A stretch of DNA of 64,000 nt from Schlegelella_A sp036263655. Lineage in GTDB: Bacteria > Pseudomonadota > Gammaproteobacteria > Burkholderiales > Burkholderiaceae_C. Under the pieces are notes generated by a model. The model had not been told where the DNA came from and ran no database searches. It saw only the letters and a program-made list of their open reading frames with translations. The DNA lies in contig DATAGP010000015.1 of the NCBI GenBank assembly GCA_036263655.1, forward strand, positions 10,423 through 74,422, in the 5' to 3' direction. The translations under genes were made by a program, and so were the position numbers. Positions 1-8,700 of this stretch are shown here, in pieces; position 1 is the first letter of the stretch, and each line of letters opens with the position of its first letter.

Positions 1-175
1 GAAAGGCAACGCATGTGCCCGCGTCAGGGAGGCTCGAGCCGACGCGAAAGCGTCCGAGCACCCCCTCGTTCGGGGACGTTCGCAGGCTCGCTGCTGATCT
101 CGGGTCGGCCCGCAGCGGGTTGTGCACGTTGGTTGCCTGGGACCCGCCATTCGACCTGCTCGCCGCAGCCACCCC

Positions 176-463
176 ATGCTTCCCCTCCAAGAACCCGTGC
201 AAAGCCCTACCTTCAGCGAGGACACCGCTCGAATCCAGGTGCGGTCGGTCACGGGATCCAGCTACACGCTGATCGAGACCACGACCTTCGAGCGCCTCGA
301 GCGCGGCCGCGCCGGCACCTCGGTGATGCGGCCGCTGTCGCGGACCTACCGCACGGCCTACGCGTGCCTGCCCGTGGTCCGCAACGAGGACGGCTCCTTC
401 ACCATCCTCGACACGATGACGCGCCTGGTGCGCGTGGACGCGGCGCCGCACCCGTCTTCCTGA
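176..463 (+). CDS. Hypothetical protein, 95 aa
   Basis: Small protein of unknown function. The start chosen is the ATG at 176, because the upstream in-frame sequence is arginine- and proline-rich and looks non-coding. There is no signal peptide, membrane segment or recognisable catalytic motif. The middle (SVTGSSYTLIETTTFERLERG) has alternating hydrophobic residues suggestive of a small beta-rich fold. The gene lies at the window edge, so its upstream partner is unknown. I do not recognise the family. Confidence 0.5.
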   Translation: MLPLQEPVQSPTFSEDTARIQVRSVTGSSYTLIETTTFERLERGRAGTSVMRPLSRTYRTAYACLPVVRNEDGSFTILDTMTRLVRVDAAPHPSS

Positions 464-520
464 TCGCGCAGGCACGGCGCGGCACAGCGCTTGCCGATCC
501 GTGGGCTGGATCGGACGGGC

Positions 521-865
521 GTGGTGGCAAAGCAAACGACATCGGGCGCGCAGGGCGCGCCTCAGGGGAGCAAGCCGCGTCGGTCCGCCACTGCGAGCGG
601 CGAGCACTGGAAGCGGCTCCTGCGCGCGCCGCCCAAGGCGGTGCCGGTGAGCGTCGACGAGTTCGTCGAGGAGTGCAACCGGCGCCTCTTCGCCGATTCC
701 TGCTATCAGGACGACACGCGCTTCGTCGCCGTGACCATGCCGAACGGCCAGCCCACCGGATCGACCTGGGAGGGGCCCGAGTCGATGAAGCCCGTCGTCT
801 CGCGGATCGTCAAGTCCGCGGTCGCCGAGTTCGACGTCGGCCTGCCCTTCTTCGCCGACCGCTGA
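521..865 (+). CDS. Hypothetical protein, about 114 aa
   Basis: Unknown function. No ATG opens this frame; candidate starts are TTG at 491 and tandem GTG codons at 521 and 524, and I chose 521 without strong evidence. The first ~25 residues are polar and probably disordered. The rest (from about EHWKRLLRAP) has the residue balance of a small globular cytoplasmic protein and ends in an acidic/hydrophobic tail (VAEFDVGLPFFADR). It converges on the MFS gene with a gap of only 25 bases. No family recognised. Confidence 0.45.
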   Translation: MVAKQTTSGAQGAPQGSKPRRSATASGEHWKRLLRAPPKAVPVSVDEFVEECNRRLFADSCYQDDTRFVAVTMPNGQPTGSTWEGPESMKPVVSRIVKSAVAEFDVGLPFFADR

Positions 866-890
866 GCTCGCCCCGTCGCGGGCGAGGTGC

Positions 891-2156
891 TCAGGCGGCG
901 ACCCAGCGGCCGCGGCCCGGTCGCACGCGGTGCAGCAGGAACAGCACGACGCTCAGGTTGACCAGGTTCCAAGCGATGCCGTTGACGAAGGCCGCGTGGT
1001 ACGAGCCGGTGAGGTCGAACACCTTGCCGGAGAGCCAGCCGCCGAGCGCCATGCCGAGCAGGGTGAACATCAGGATCGTGCCGACGCGCGCGCCGGCCTC
1101 GGCCGGCGGGAAGTACTCGCGGACGATGATCGCGTACGACGGGACGATGCCGCCCTGGAACAGGCCGAACAGGGCCGAGATGACGTAGAGCGAGGCCAGC
1201 GAGTCGAACGGCAGGAAGAGGATCAGCGCCAGGCCCTGCAGCACCGAGCCGAGGAGCAGCGTGCGCAGGCCGCCGATGCGGTCGCAGATGACGCCCGAGA
1301 CGAGCCGGCTCACCACCCCGCAGGCGAGCATCAGCGACAGCATCTGCGCGCCGCGCGCCGCACCGTAGCCGAGGTCGCCGCAGTAGGCAACGATGTGCAC
1401 CTGCGGCATCGACATGGCCACGCAGCAGGCCAGGCCGGCGATGCAGAGCAGGACCTGGGCGGCGTTCAGCGACAGGCCGAACGGCCGGTCCGAGGGGGTT
1501 CCGGCGCCGGCCCGCGGCGTCGCCGCCGCGGCTGCGAGCGCCGGCGGCCGGGCGCGCATGAACCAGGCCAGCGCCGCCATGCCGAGTCCCGAGAAGATGC
1601 CGAGGCCGATGTAGGTCTGGCGCCAGCCGACGGTCTCGACGAAGTGCTGCACGATCGGCGGCCAGATGGCGCCGGCGACGTAGTTGCCGCTGGCGCAGAT
1701 CGCGACGGCGATGCCGCGCCGGCGGACGAACCAGAGCGAGGTGTCGGCGACCAGCGGCGCGAAGCTCGCCGAGCTGCCGACCAGGCCGAGCAGGAGGCCG
1801 TGCACGACAGCGAAGGTCCAGACGTTGCTCGAGAGGCCGGCGGCGACGAAGCCGATGCCGAGCCCGGCGGCGCCGATCAGGAGCGGCACGACGATGCCGT
1901 GCCGGTCGGCCAGCCGGCCCATGAACACGCCGCCGATGCCGAAGCCGATCATCAGCAGGGTGTATGGCAGCGAGGCGTCGGCGCGGGCGACGCCGAACTC
2001 CGCCTGCACGCTGGGCAGCACGACGGCCACGACGTACATGGCGCTGCTGCCGATCGTCATCAGGGCCAGCGCGATCGCCAGGCGCGCCCAGGCCTGGCGC
2101 GAATCGGCGACCGCTTCGGCGGCGCCGCCGGCGGCGATCTCGGGCCTGCCCGTCAT
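891..2156 (-). CDS. MFS transporter, 421 aa
   Basis: Inner-membrane major facilitator superfamily permease with about 12 hydrophobic segments. The loop between TM2 and TM3 carries the MFS signature GRLADRHG. The start is the ATG at 2156, which overlaps the tctA stop codon (ATGA), so translation is probably coupled to the TTT operon. The general look is that of the monocarboxylate/oxalate-formate-like MFS group common in Burkholderiales; substrate is unknown. The operon context suggests an organic acid, perhaps an alternative route for the TTT ligand or the efflux of a product. The assignment to MFS is firm and the substrate is inference. Confidence 0.85.
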   Translation of the reverse strand: MTGRPEIAAGGAAEAVADSRQAWARLAIALALMTIGSSAMYVVAVVLPSVQAEFGVARADASLPYTLLMIGFGIGGVFMGRLADRHGIVVPLLIGAAGLGIGFVAAGLSSNVWTFAVVHGLLLGLVGSSASFAPLVADTSLWFVRRRGIAVAICASGNYVAGAIWPPIVQHFVETVGWRQTYIGLGIFSGLGMAALAWFMRARPPALAAAAATPRAGAGTPSDRPFGLSLNAAQVLLCIAGLACCVAMSMPQVHIVAYCGDLGYGAARGAQMLSLMLACGVVSRLVSGVICDRIGGLRTLLLGSVLQGLALILFLPFDSLASLYVISALFGLFQGGIVPSYAIIVREYFPPAEAGARVGTILMFTLLGMALGGWLSGKVFDLTGSYHAAFVNGIAWNLVNLSVVLFLLHRVRPGRGRWVAA

Positions 2157-3646
2157 GCGGCTCTCCGCCGTCGCGCCCGCGCCGCCGCGACGAGCGGCCA
2201 GAGCCAGATGGCGATGGTGACCACGCCCAGCCCGGCGGCGATCGGCCGGCCGAAGAAGGCGAGCACGTTGTCGTCGGCCTTGATCATCGAGGAGACGAAG
2301 TTCTCCTCGAGCATGCCGCCGAGGACGACGCCGAGGATCAGCGGCGTGATCGGAAAGCCGTTCTCCTCGAGGATCCAGGCGACGACGCCGGCGATGAGCA
2401 TGACCCCGACGTCGAAGGCGGTGTTGTTGATGGCGAAGGCGCCGACGATGCAGAAGAGCAGGATCACCGGCATCAGGATGTCGCGCGGCACGCGCAGGAT
2501 CCGCTTGGCGGCCTTGATGCACATCCAGCCCAGCGGCAGCATGATCAGGTTGGCCAGGATGAAGAGCAGGAACACGGCGTAGATGTTCTGCGGGTTGGTC
2601 GTGAAGAGGGTCGGCCCGGGATTCATGTTCTTCATGTAGAGCACGCCGATGACGATGGCGGTGATCGAGTCGCCGGGGATGCCGAACACCAGGGCCGGGA
2701 TCCAGGCGCCGGCCAGGGCGCTGTTGTTGGCCGAACCGCTCTCGACGATGCCCTCGACGTGGCCGGTGCCGAACTTTTCCGGCTCCTTCGAGAACTTCTT
2801 GCTCATCGCGTACGACATCCAGGCGGCGATGTCGGCGCCGGCGCCTGGCAGGGCGCCGATCAGCGTGCCGAGGGTGCTGCCGCGCAGGATCTGCACCGGG
2901 TACTTGACGGCCAGCCGCCACATGCCCTTGAAGACGTTGCCGATCGGCTGGTCGACGATCAGCGCCGCGCCTTCGGTGCGCACCATGTAGCGGATGATCT
3001 CCGAGACGGCGAAGGCGCCGATCATCAGCGGGATCAGGCCGATGCCGCCGAGCAGCTCGGCGCTGCCGAACGTGAAGCGCGGGAAGGCGGCCGGGTTGTT
3101 GAGGCCGACGCCGGCGATGAGCAGGCCGACGAGGAGGGTGACCATGCCCTTCAGCGGCCGGTCCGTGGAGATGAAGACGGCGCAGGTCAGCCCCATCAGG
3201 ACCAGCCAGAAGTACTCGAACGAGCTGAACTTCAGCGCCACTTCGGCCAGCGCCGGCGCGGCGACGATGAGCACGGCGGTGCCGAACAGGCCACCGATGG
3301 CCGAGAAGACGAGCCCGGCGCCGAGCGCCAGCTCGGCCTGGCCCTTTTTCGTCAGGGCGTAGGCCTCGTCGGTGTAGGCGGCCGATGCCGGCGTGCCCGG
3401 CATGCGCAGCAGGCAGCCGGGGATGTCGCCGGAGAAGATCGCCATTGCCGTCGCCGTGACCATCGCCGCGATGGCCGGGATCGGCGCCATGAAGAACGTC
3501 ACCGGCACGAGCAGGGCGGTCGCCATCGTCGCCGTCAGGCCGGGCACCGCGCCGACGAAGAGCCCGAACAGCGAGGCGCCCAGGATCACCAGCACATTGG
3601 CCGGATCGAAGACGAGCCGGAAGGCTTCGACCCAGGCCGGGTTCAT
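2153..3646 (-). CDS. tctA: Tripartite tricarboxylate transporter permease TctA, 497 aa
   Basis: Large membrane subunit of a TTT-family secondary carboxylate transporter (about 12 TM helices), which takes substrate delivered by the periplasmic TctC protein. Length matches the family (~500 aa). The N-terminal region has the typical PGLTATMATALLVPVTF stretch, and a second conserved region includes PGAGADIAAWMSYAMSKKFS and GIPGDSITAIVIG. Order on the minus strand is tctC-tctB-tctA-MFS. The 97-base gap from tctB contains a GC-rich double hairpin; the downstream MFS gene overlaps by 4 bases. Confidence 0.93.
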   Translation of the reverse strand: MNPAWVEAFRLVFDPANVLVILGASLFGLFVGAVPGLTATMATALLVPVTFFMAPIPAIAAMVTATAMAIFSGDIPGCLLRMPGTPASAAYTDEAYALTKKGQAELALGAGLVFSAIGGLFGTAVLIVAAPALAEVALKFSSFEYFWLVLMGLTCAVFISTDRPLKGMVTLLVGLLIAGVGLNNPAAFPRFTFGSAELLGGIGLIPLMIGAFAVSEIIRYMVRTEGAALIVDQPIGNVFKGMWRLAVKYPVQILRGSTLGTLIGALPGAGADIAAWMSYAMSKKFSKEPEKFGTGHVEGIVESGSANNSALAGAWIPALVFGIPGDSITAIVIGVLYMKNMNPGPTLFTTNPQNIYAVFLLFILANLIMLPLGWMCIKAAKRILRVPRDILMPVILLFCIVGAFAINNTAFDVGVMLIAGVVAWILEENGFPITPLILGVVLGGMLEENFVSSMIKADDNVLAFFGRPIAAGLGVVTIAIWLWPLVAAARARRRRAA

Positions 3647-3683
3647 GGAGCCCCCCCGCTTGCGGCTGGCGCCGCGGCGCTGC

Positions 3684-3719
3684 CCCCCGAGGGGGTGCGG
3701 GCCGCCTTGGGAGCGGCCC
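3684..3719. repeat. GC-rich double-hairpin intergenic element
   Basis: Between tctB and tctA. A run of C (3683-3688) faces a run of G (3691-3695), followed by a perfect 7-bp stem, 3699-3705 with 3713-3719, around loop CTTGGGA. The arrangement resembles dispersed intergenic hairpin elements that I have seen in Burkholderiales genomes. It lies inside an operon, so it could modulate mRNA stability or tctA expression. Confidence 0.55.
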
Positions 3720-3743
3720 GGCGCCGGCGCGAGGCCTCCGCCC

Positions 3744-4226
3744 TCACCAGGCCCAGCGCTGCAGCACGCCCCAGGGCAGCGGCACCTTTAGCAGCCGCGA
3801 GAAGGCGAGGTGGATGAGGAGGGTGGCGATGGCGGCGATCGGCAGCAGCACCGCCCAGCGCACCCGCAGGACCCACATCAGCGCCGTCAGGTAGGCGAAG
3901 GCGGTGAGCACGAAGCCGAGCCGTTCGACGGCCAGCAGGTAGAACAGGTTGGCGCCGACCAGCACGGCGAAGGCGAGCACCTGGCGGCCCGAGCGCATCC
4001 AGGCCGGAGCCTCGACCCAGCGCGCCCGCTCGGCCCCGCGCCGGCGGCGCCAGCTGCGCAGGATGAGGAGCAGCCCGCAGATGCCCAGGCCGGACCCCAC
4101 CAGGCCCGGGAAGATGCCCGGCCCGATGTTCTGGCCGGGGATGCGCGGAAAGCCCTGGACGTGGACGAGCACGGCGGCGCCGAGCAGCGCGAAGAGAACG
4201 CCCCAGACGGCGTCGTCGAGCTTCAA
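3744..4226 (-). CDS. tctB: Tripartite tricarboxylate transporter small membrane subunit TctB, 160 aa
   Basis: Small membrane subunit of the TTT transporter, with four predicted TM helices in two pairs separated by a basic loop (RSWRRRRGAERARW). The N-terminal pattern (GVLFALLGAAVLVHVQGFP followed by PGQNIGPGIFPGLVG) is the usual TctB signature, and length is typical (~150-165 aa). It is the second gene of the operon, separated from tctC by a hairpin at 4254-4282. Confidence 0.9.
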   Translation of the reverse strand: MKLDDAVWGVLFALLGAAVLVHVQGFPRIPGQNIGPGIFPGLVGSGLGICGLLLILRSWRRRRGAERARWVEAPAWMRSGRQVLAFAVLVGANLFYLLAVERLGFVLTAFAYLTALMWVLRVRWAVLLPIAAIATLLIHLAFSRLLKVPLPWGVLQRWAW

Positions 4227-4253
4227 GGGACGGGACCTTTCGCTGCGCTCAGG

Positions 4254-4282
4254 GTGATTTCGCGGCGCAGCCGCGAAATCAC
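4254..4282 (-). terminator. 12-bp perfect hairpin between tctC and tctB
   Basis: GTGATTTCGCGG (4254-4265) pairs perfectly with CCGCGAAATCAC (4271-4282) around a 5-base loop; the hairpin includes the tctC stop codon. No T-run follows, so a partial terminator or 3'-end stabiliser is more likely than a full stop. Such a structure would let the binding-protein mRNA exceed that of the membrane subunits. Confidence 0.6.
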
Positions 4283-5259
4283 TTGGCGATGCCGACCGCT
4301 TTCATCGTGGCGCCGAGGTCGGCGTCGGACTTCGCCATGAACTTGCCGAAGTCGTCCGGGCCCATGTAGACGACGCCGAGGCCGCGGCTGGCCATGAAGT
4401 CGGTGTACTCCTTGCTGGCGGCGATCTTGCGGATGGCGGCGACGAGCTTGTCGCGCGCCTCGGGGGCCAGGTTCTTCGGCGCGGCGATGCCGCGCCAGGC
4501 GCCGAGCTTCCAGTCGCTGCCGGTGGCCTGCTTCAGGGTCGGCACGTTCGGATAGAGCGCCGCCGGCGTGTCGCTCATGACCGCGAGGCTGCGGACCTTG
4601 CCGGCGTCGATCAGCGAGCGCGCCTCGGGGAGCGAGCAGGGCACGATCTCGACGCCGCCGGCGACCAGGTCCTGCAGGCCGGGCGCGGCGCCGTTCGACG
4701 GCACCCAGGGCGCGGCCGCCGGGTCGACCTTCAGGTCCTTCAGCATGCCGGCGATCGCCAGGTGCCAGATGCCGCCCTGGCCGGTGCCCGACGCCTTGAA
4801 CTTGCCGGGGTTGGCCTTGATCGCGGCGACCAGGTCGTTGGCGGTCTTGTAGGGCGAGTCGGCGCGCACCTGCAGGCCGGCCGGGTCGAAGTTGACCAAG
4901 CCGATCGGCGTGTACGAGGTGCCGGAGATGTCGGTCAGGCCCTGCCAGTGCAACATGCCGATCTCGACGGTGATGAGGCCGATGGTGTAGCCGTCGGGCG
5001 CAGCGGCCGAGATCGCCTGGTGGCCGACCACGCCGCTGCCGCCGACGCGGTTGACGACGTTGACGGGCTGGCCGATCTCCTTCTCGAGCAGCGAGCCGAT
5101 GATCCGCGCCGTCGCGTCGGTGCCACCGCCGGCGGCCCACGGGACGATCAGCGTCACCGGCCGCTCGGGCCAGGCCGCCTGCGCGGACGAGAAGGCGAAG
5201 CCGGCGAGCAGGGCGGCGGCGACGGCCGCCCAGCGGCGGATGAGGGACGTGCGAGTCAT
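4279..5259 (-). CDS. tctC: TTT transporter periplasmic substrate-binding protein (Bug family), 326 aa
   Basis: Binding protein of the tricarboxylate transporter. The N-terminus is a clean Sec signal peptide (MTRTSLIRRW, then a hydrophobic core, cleavage after SSAQA). The mature protein begins AWPERPVTLIVPWAAGGGTD, the conserved Bug start, and continues with the family's typical blocks (GSGVVGHQAI, PDGYTIG, PGKFKASGTGQGG). The ligand is an unidentified carboxylate. An AAGGAG Shine-Dalgarno precedes the ATG. First gene of the tct operon. Confidence 0.92.
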   Translation of the reverse strand: MTRTSLIRRWAAVAAALLAGFAFSSAQAAWPERPVTLIVPWAAGGGTDATARIIGSLLEKEIGQPVNVVNRVGGSGVVGHQAISAAAPDGYTIGLITVEIGMLHWQGLTDISGTSYTPIGLVNFDPAGLQVRADSPYKTANDLVAAIKANPGKFKASGTGQGGIWHLAIAGMLKDLKVDPAAAPWVPSNGAAPGLQDLVAGGVEIVPCSLPEARSLIDAGKVRSLAVMSDTPAALYPNVPTLKQATGSDWKLGAWRGIAAPKNLAPEARDKLVAAIRKIAASKEYTDFMASRGLGVVYMGPDDFGKFMAKSDADLGATMKAVGIAK

Positions 5260-5356
5260 GGTCTGTCTCCTTGCGACGGGCCACTGTGCCGGCGCCGGCC
5301 GGGCCGTGCCAGCGGGCTAGCCCTAGGCGGGCCGCGCCGGCGCTGCTGCTAGGCCG

Positions 5357-5782
5357 TCAGGCGTCGGCGGCGATCTCGCGCGCCGCCTCGTCGAGCAGGG
5401 TCTCGAGCTGGTTCGGCTCGATCGGCTTGAGCAGATGGTGCCGGTAGCCGGCGGCGCGGCTGCGCTCGCGGTCGGCGCTCATGCCGAAGCCGCTCATCGC
5501 AACGGCGTACCTCGGCCGCTCGCTGCCGAGCTTCTTGAGCAGTTCCCAGCCGTTGCCGTCGGGCAGGCCCACATCGGAGATGAGGACGTCGCAGTGCGCG
5601 TCGGGAATCGTGCGCAGCGCTTCCTGCATGGTCGCCACCGAGAGGACGCTGTGGCCGAGCTGCTCGAGCAGCAGGCCGAGCAGGAAACGGGTGTCCTCGT
5701 GGTTCTCGACGATGAAGATCCGGAGCGCGGCACGCGAGCCGGCGGTGCGGGGAAGGGGGGTGGCCACAGGGTGTTCGTTCAT
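5357..5782 (-). CDS. Single-domain response regulator, 141 aa
   Basis: Stand-alone receiver (CheY-like) protein. The domain runs from about residue 20 to 135: acidic pocket at IVENHED, phospho-acceptor Asp70 in LISDVGLPDGNG, a Ser in the Thr/Ser position (AVAMSG), and the conserved Lys in HHLLKPIEP. There is no output domain. The start is ATG 5782, only 10 bases after the stop codon of the giant kinase gene, so the two are surely co-transcribed and the kinase is the likely phosphodonor. Confidence 0.88.
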   Translation of the reverse strand: MNEHPVATPLPRTAGSRAALRIFIVENHEDTRFLLGLLLEQLGHSVLSVATMQEALRTIPDAHCDVLISDVGLPDGNGWELLKKLGSERPRYAVAMSGFGMSADRERSRAAGYRHHLLKPIEPNQLETLLDEAAREIAADA

Positions 5783-5792
5783 GAGCGCTGGC

Positions 5793-8700
5793 TCACTCGA
5801 GAGGCAGTTCGATCGTGAAGGTCGCCCCCTGGTTGCGTCCGGCGCTCGAGGCCGAGAGCTTGCCGTGGTGCGCCTCGACGGTGGCTTTGGCAATCGCAAG
5901 GCCCAAGCCCAGACCGCCAAACTCGCTCGTCACCCACTCGCCCTCCTGGGCGAAGGCGTCGAAGATGAGCGGCACCGACTGCGGCTCGATGCCGATGCCG
6001 GTGTCCGTCACCGCCAGCACGAACTGCCCGCCGGCGTTGCTCGTCTCGACCCGGATCGAGCCGCCCGCCGGCGTGAACTTGGATGCATTCTTGAGCAGGT
6101 TCCAGACCACCTGACGCAGGCGCTGGGCATCGCCGCGGACGTGCGACTTGACCCCCGCCAGGCGCAGCTCGAGCCGTTGCCGCTTGCTGGCGAAGTCGGC
6201 ATCGCAGACGTCGGCGGCGGCGCGCACCACCTCGTGCATGTCGGTCCGCTCGCTCACCATCTCGAGCTTGCCGCTCGAGATGCGCGTCACGTCGAGCAGG
6301 TCGTCGATGAGGTGCAGCTCGGCGGTGACGTTGCGGCGGATGAGCTCCAGCGTGCCGTGCGCCGCCGCCGGCAGGTCGGGGCTGCGATCGAGCGCATGCA
6401 GGGCCAGCACGATCGGCGTCAGCGGCGTGCGCAGCTCGTGCGAGAGGATGGCGAGGAAGCGGTCCTTGGCATGGCTGGCGGCCTCGGCCTCGGCGCGCGC
6501 CCGCCGGTTGTCGACCAGCGCCTGCACCAGCTCGGCCCGGCTGATCTCGAGCGCCTCCTGCGCGGCCCGGGCGCCGGTCTGGTCGCGGAAGATCTTCAGC
6601 AGGCCGACGACGGCCGGGCCGCCGCCCTCGCGCATGGCCATCATCACGCCGCTGCCCCAGAAGCGGCTGCCGTCCTTGCGCAGGTGCCAGCGCTCGTCGG
6701 CGGCGCGGCCCTCGCTGATGGCAACGCTGGCCTCCCGCTCCGGCATGCCCGCCTTGCGGTCCTCGTCGACGAAGACGATGTCGGCCGAGCGGCCGAGCAT
6801 CTCCTGCTCGGTGTAGCCGACGATCCGCTCGGCGCCCTGGTTCCAGCTCGTGACCTTGCGCTGCAGGTCCATCGAGACGATCGCGTATTCGCGCGCGTTC
6901 TCCACCACCAGGCGCAGCCGCTCCTCGGATTCGCGCAGCGCGGTCTCGGCGCGCTTGCGGTCCGTGACGTTGAGGACGATCGCGGTCACCGCCGCCGGCC
7001 GGCCGTCGTCGCCGACGATCGCCGTCGCCGCGGTGCTCACCACGACGATGCTGCCGTCGCGCCGAACGTAGCGCTTTTCCATGTCGAAGGCCGTGCCGTG
7101 CTCGACCAGGCGCTGGAAGGCCTCGCGGTTGGCGGTTTGGTCGTCCGGGTGGACGAGGTCGAAGATGCGGGTGCCGATCAGCGCCGCCTGCGGATAGCCG
7201 GCGATCTCGCAGAAGCGCTGGTTGACGAGGGTGAGGCGGCCGTCGAGGTCGAGGTGGATGACGCCCGCCGCGGCCTGGTTGACGATCGTCCGCAGCTGCG
7301 CCTCGGACTCGCGCAGCGCCTCCTCGGCGGCCTTGCGCGCGGTGATGTCGAGGAAGGTGAAGACGACGCCGGCGATGCGGTCCTCGCCGCTGCGGTACGG
7401 CAGGCCGCGGGCGAGGAAGACGCCGTTGGCGGCGCGCACCTCGCGCTCGACCGGCAGCAGCCGCTCGAGCACCCGGCGCGCGTCGTCGCCGATCTGCGCG
7501 TAGTCGATCCGCGGCGCCAGGTCCGAGAGCGGCCGACCGACGTCGGACGGGAGAAGACCAAAGATCGGCGCGGCCGATGGCGTGTACAGCGTGATGCGCA
7601 GATGGCGGTCGAGGAAGACGGTGGCGATCGCCGTCGCCCCCATCAGGTTCTGCAGGTCGGCGTTGGCGCGGGCGAGCTCGTCGACGTTGCTCTTCAGCTC
7701 CTGGTTGACGGTGGTCAGCTCCTCGTTGATGGACTGCAGCTCCTCGCGACTGGTCTCGAGCTCCTCGGTGGCCGAGCGCAGCTCCTCGTTCATGGCCTGC
7801 AGCTCTTCGTTGTTCGCCTTCAGCTCCTGCGTCGTCGTCTCGCCGCGCTCGGCGACGTCGCGCAGGTGCCACTTCAGCTGCTCGACCTGCTGCTCGAGCT
7901 CGCGCTCCCGCGAGCCCGGCGCCACCGGCCCGTCGCCCTGGCCGGCCGCGGCGGCATCGACGGCTCGCACGTCGAAGGTGACGAGCAGGAAGCCGCGGGC
8001 GAGGTCGTCGGCACGCGACACCCGCATCACGACTTCCGCCGGCGTGCCGTCGATCGTCACCGCGGTGGCCGGCGCCTCGACCGGACCCTGCGCATCGCGG
8101 GCGTGCACCAGCGCCGTGCGCAGGGGGATCGACAGCTCGGGAAGCACGGCCGAAAGGACTTCGATCGTCGGCGCGCCGCCGGCGAAGCGGAGGAAGCGGC
8201 CCGCGGTCTCCGAGAGATGGAGGATGGCGTGGCTGTCGCTGACGATCATCGACGGCGGGCCGAGGCGCTCGATGAGGCGCAGGTGCAGCTCGCGCCACGA
8301 GGTCATGCCGGTGTCGCTCAGGCTGGCGCGCTCCCAGGCGGGCGGGTGGCGCTGCGCCAGCGAGAGCCCGCCGGGCCAGACGATGGCGGTGCGCCCGGCC
8401 TCCTGCGCCTGCAGCGCTCGCGCCAGCGCGGACGCGTCGGCCGCGACGCGGGGCAGCGGCGACCGGCCGACGAGGCGCGGCTCGTAGATGCGGTGCTTCC
8501 TGTCGACCGGCTCGAAGAGGTCTTCCCGCACGTCCGTGGTCTCGGCGCTGCCGAGGAACATCCGGCCGCCGTGGCGCAGTGCGTAGTGCAGTGTGTCGAA
8601 GCCGCGCGCCTGCGCGTCGCGGTTCAGGTAGATGAGCAGGTTGCGGCAGGACACGAGGTCGATGCGCGAGAACGGCGGGTCGCGCAGCAGGTCGTGCACC

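Noticed and set aside
1..175. Coding start in the first 175 bases
   Set aside because: Open frames exist but their translations are arginine/proline-rich without features; nothing supportable is seen there.
930..2582. 550-codon plus-strand frame opposite the MFS and tctA genes
   Set aside because: Shadow frame: composition is dominated by Asp, Arg, Gln and His with no domain, and it crosses two real genes.
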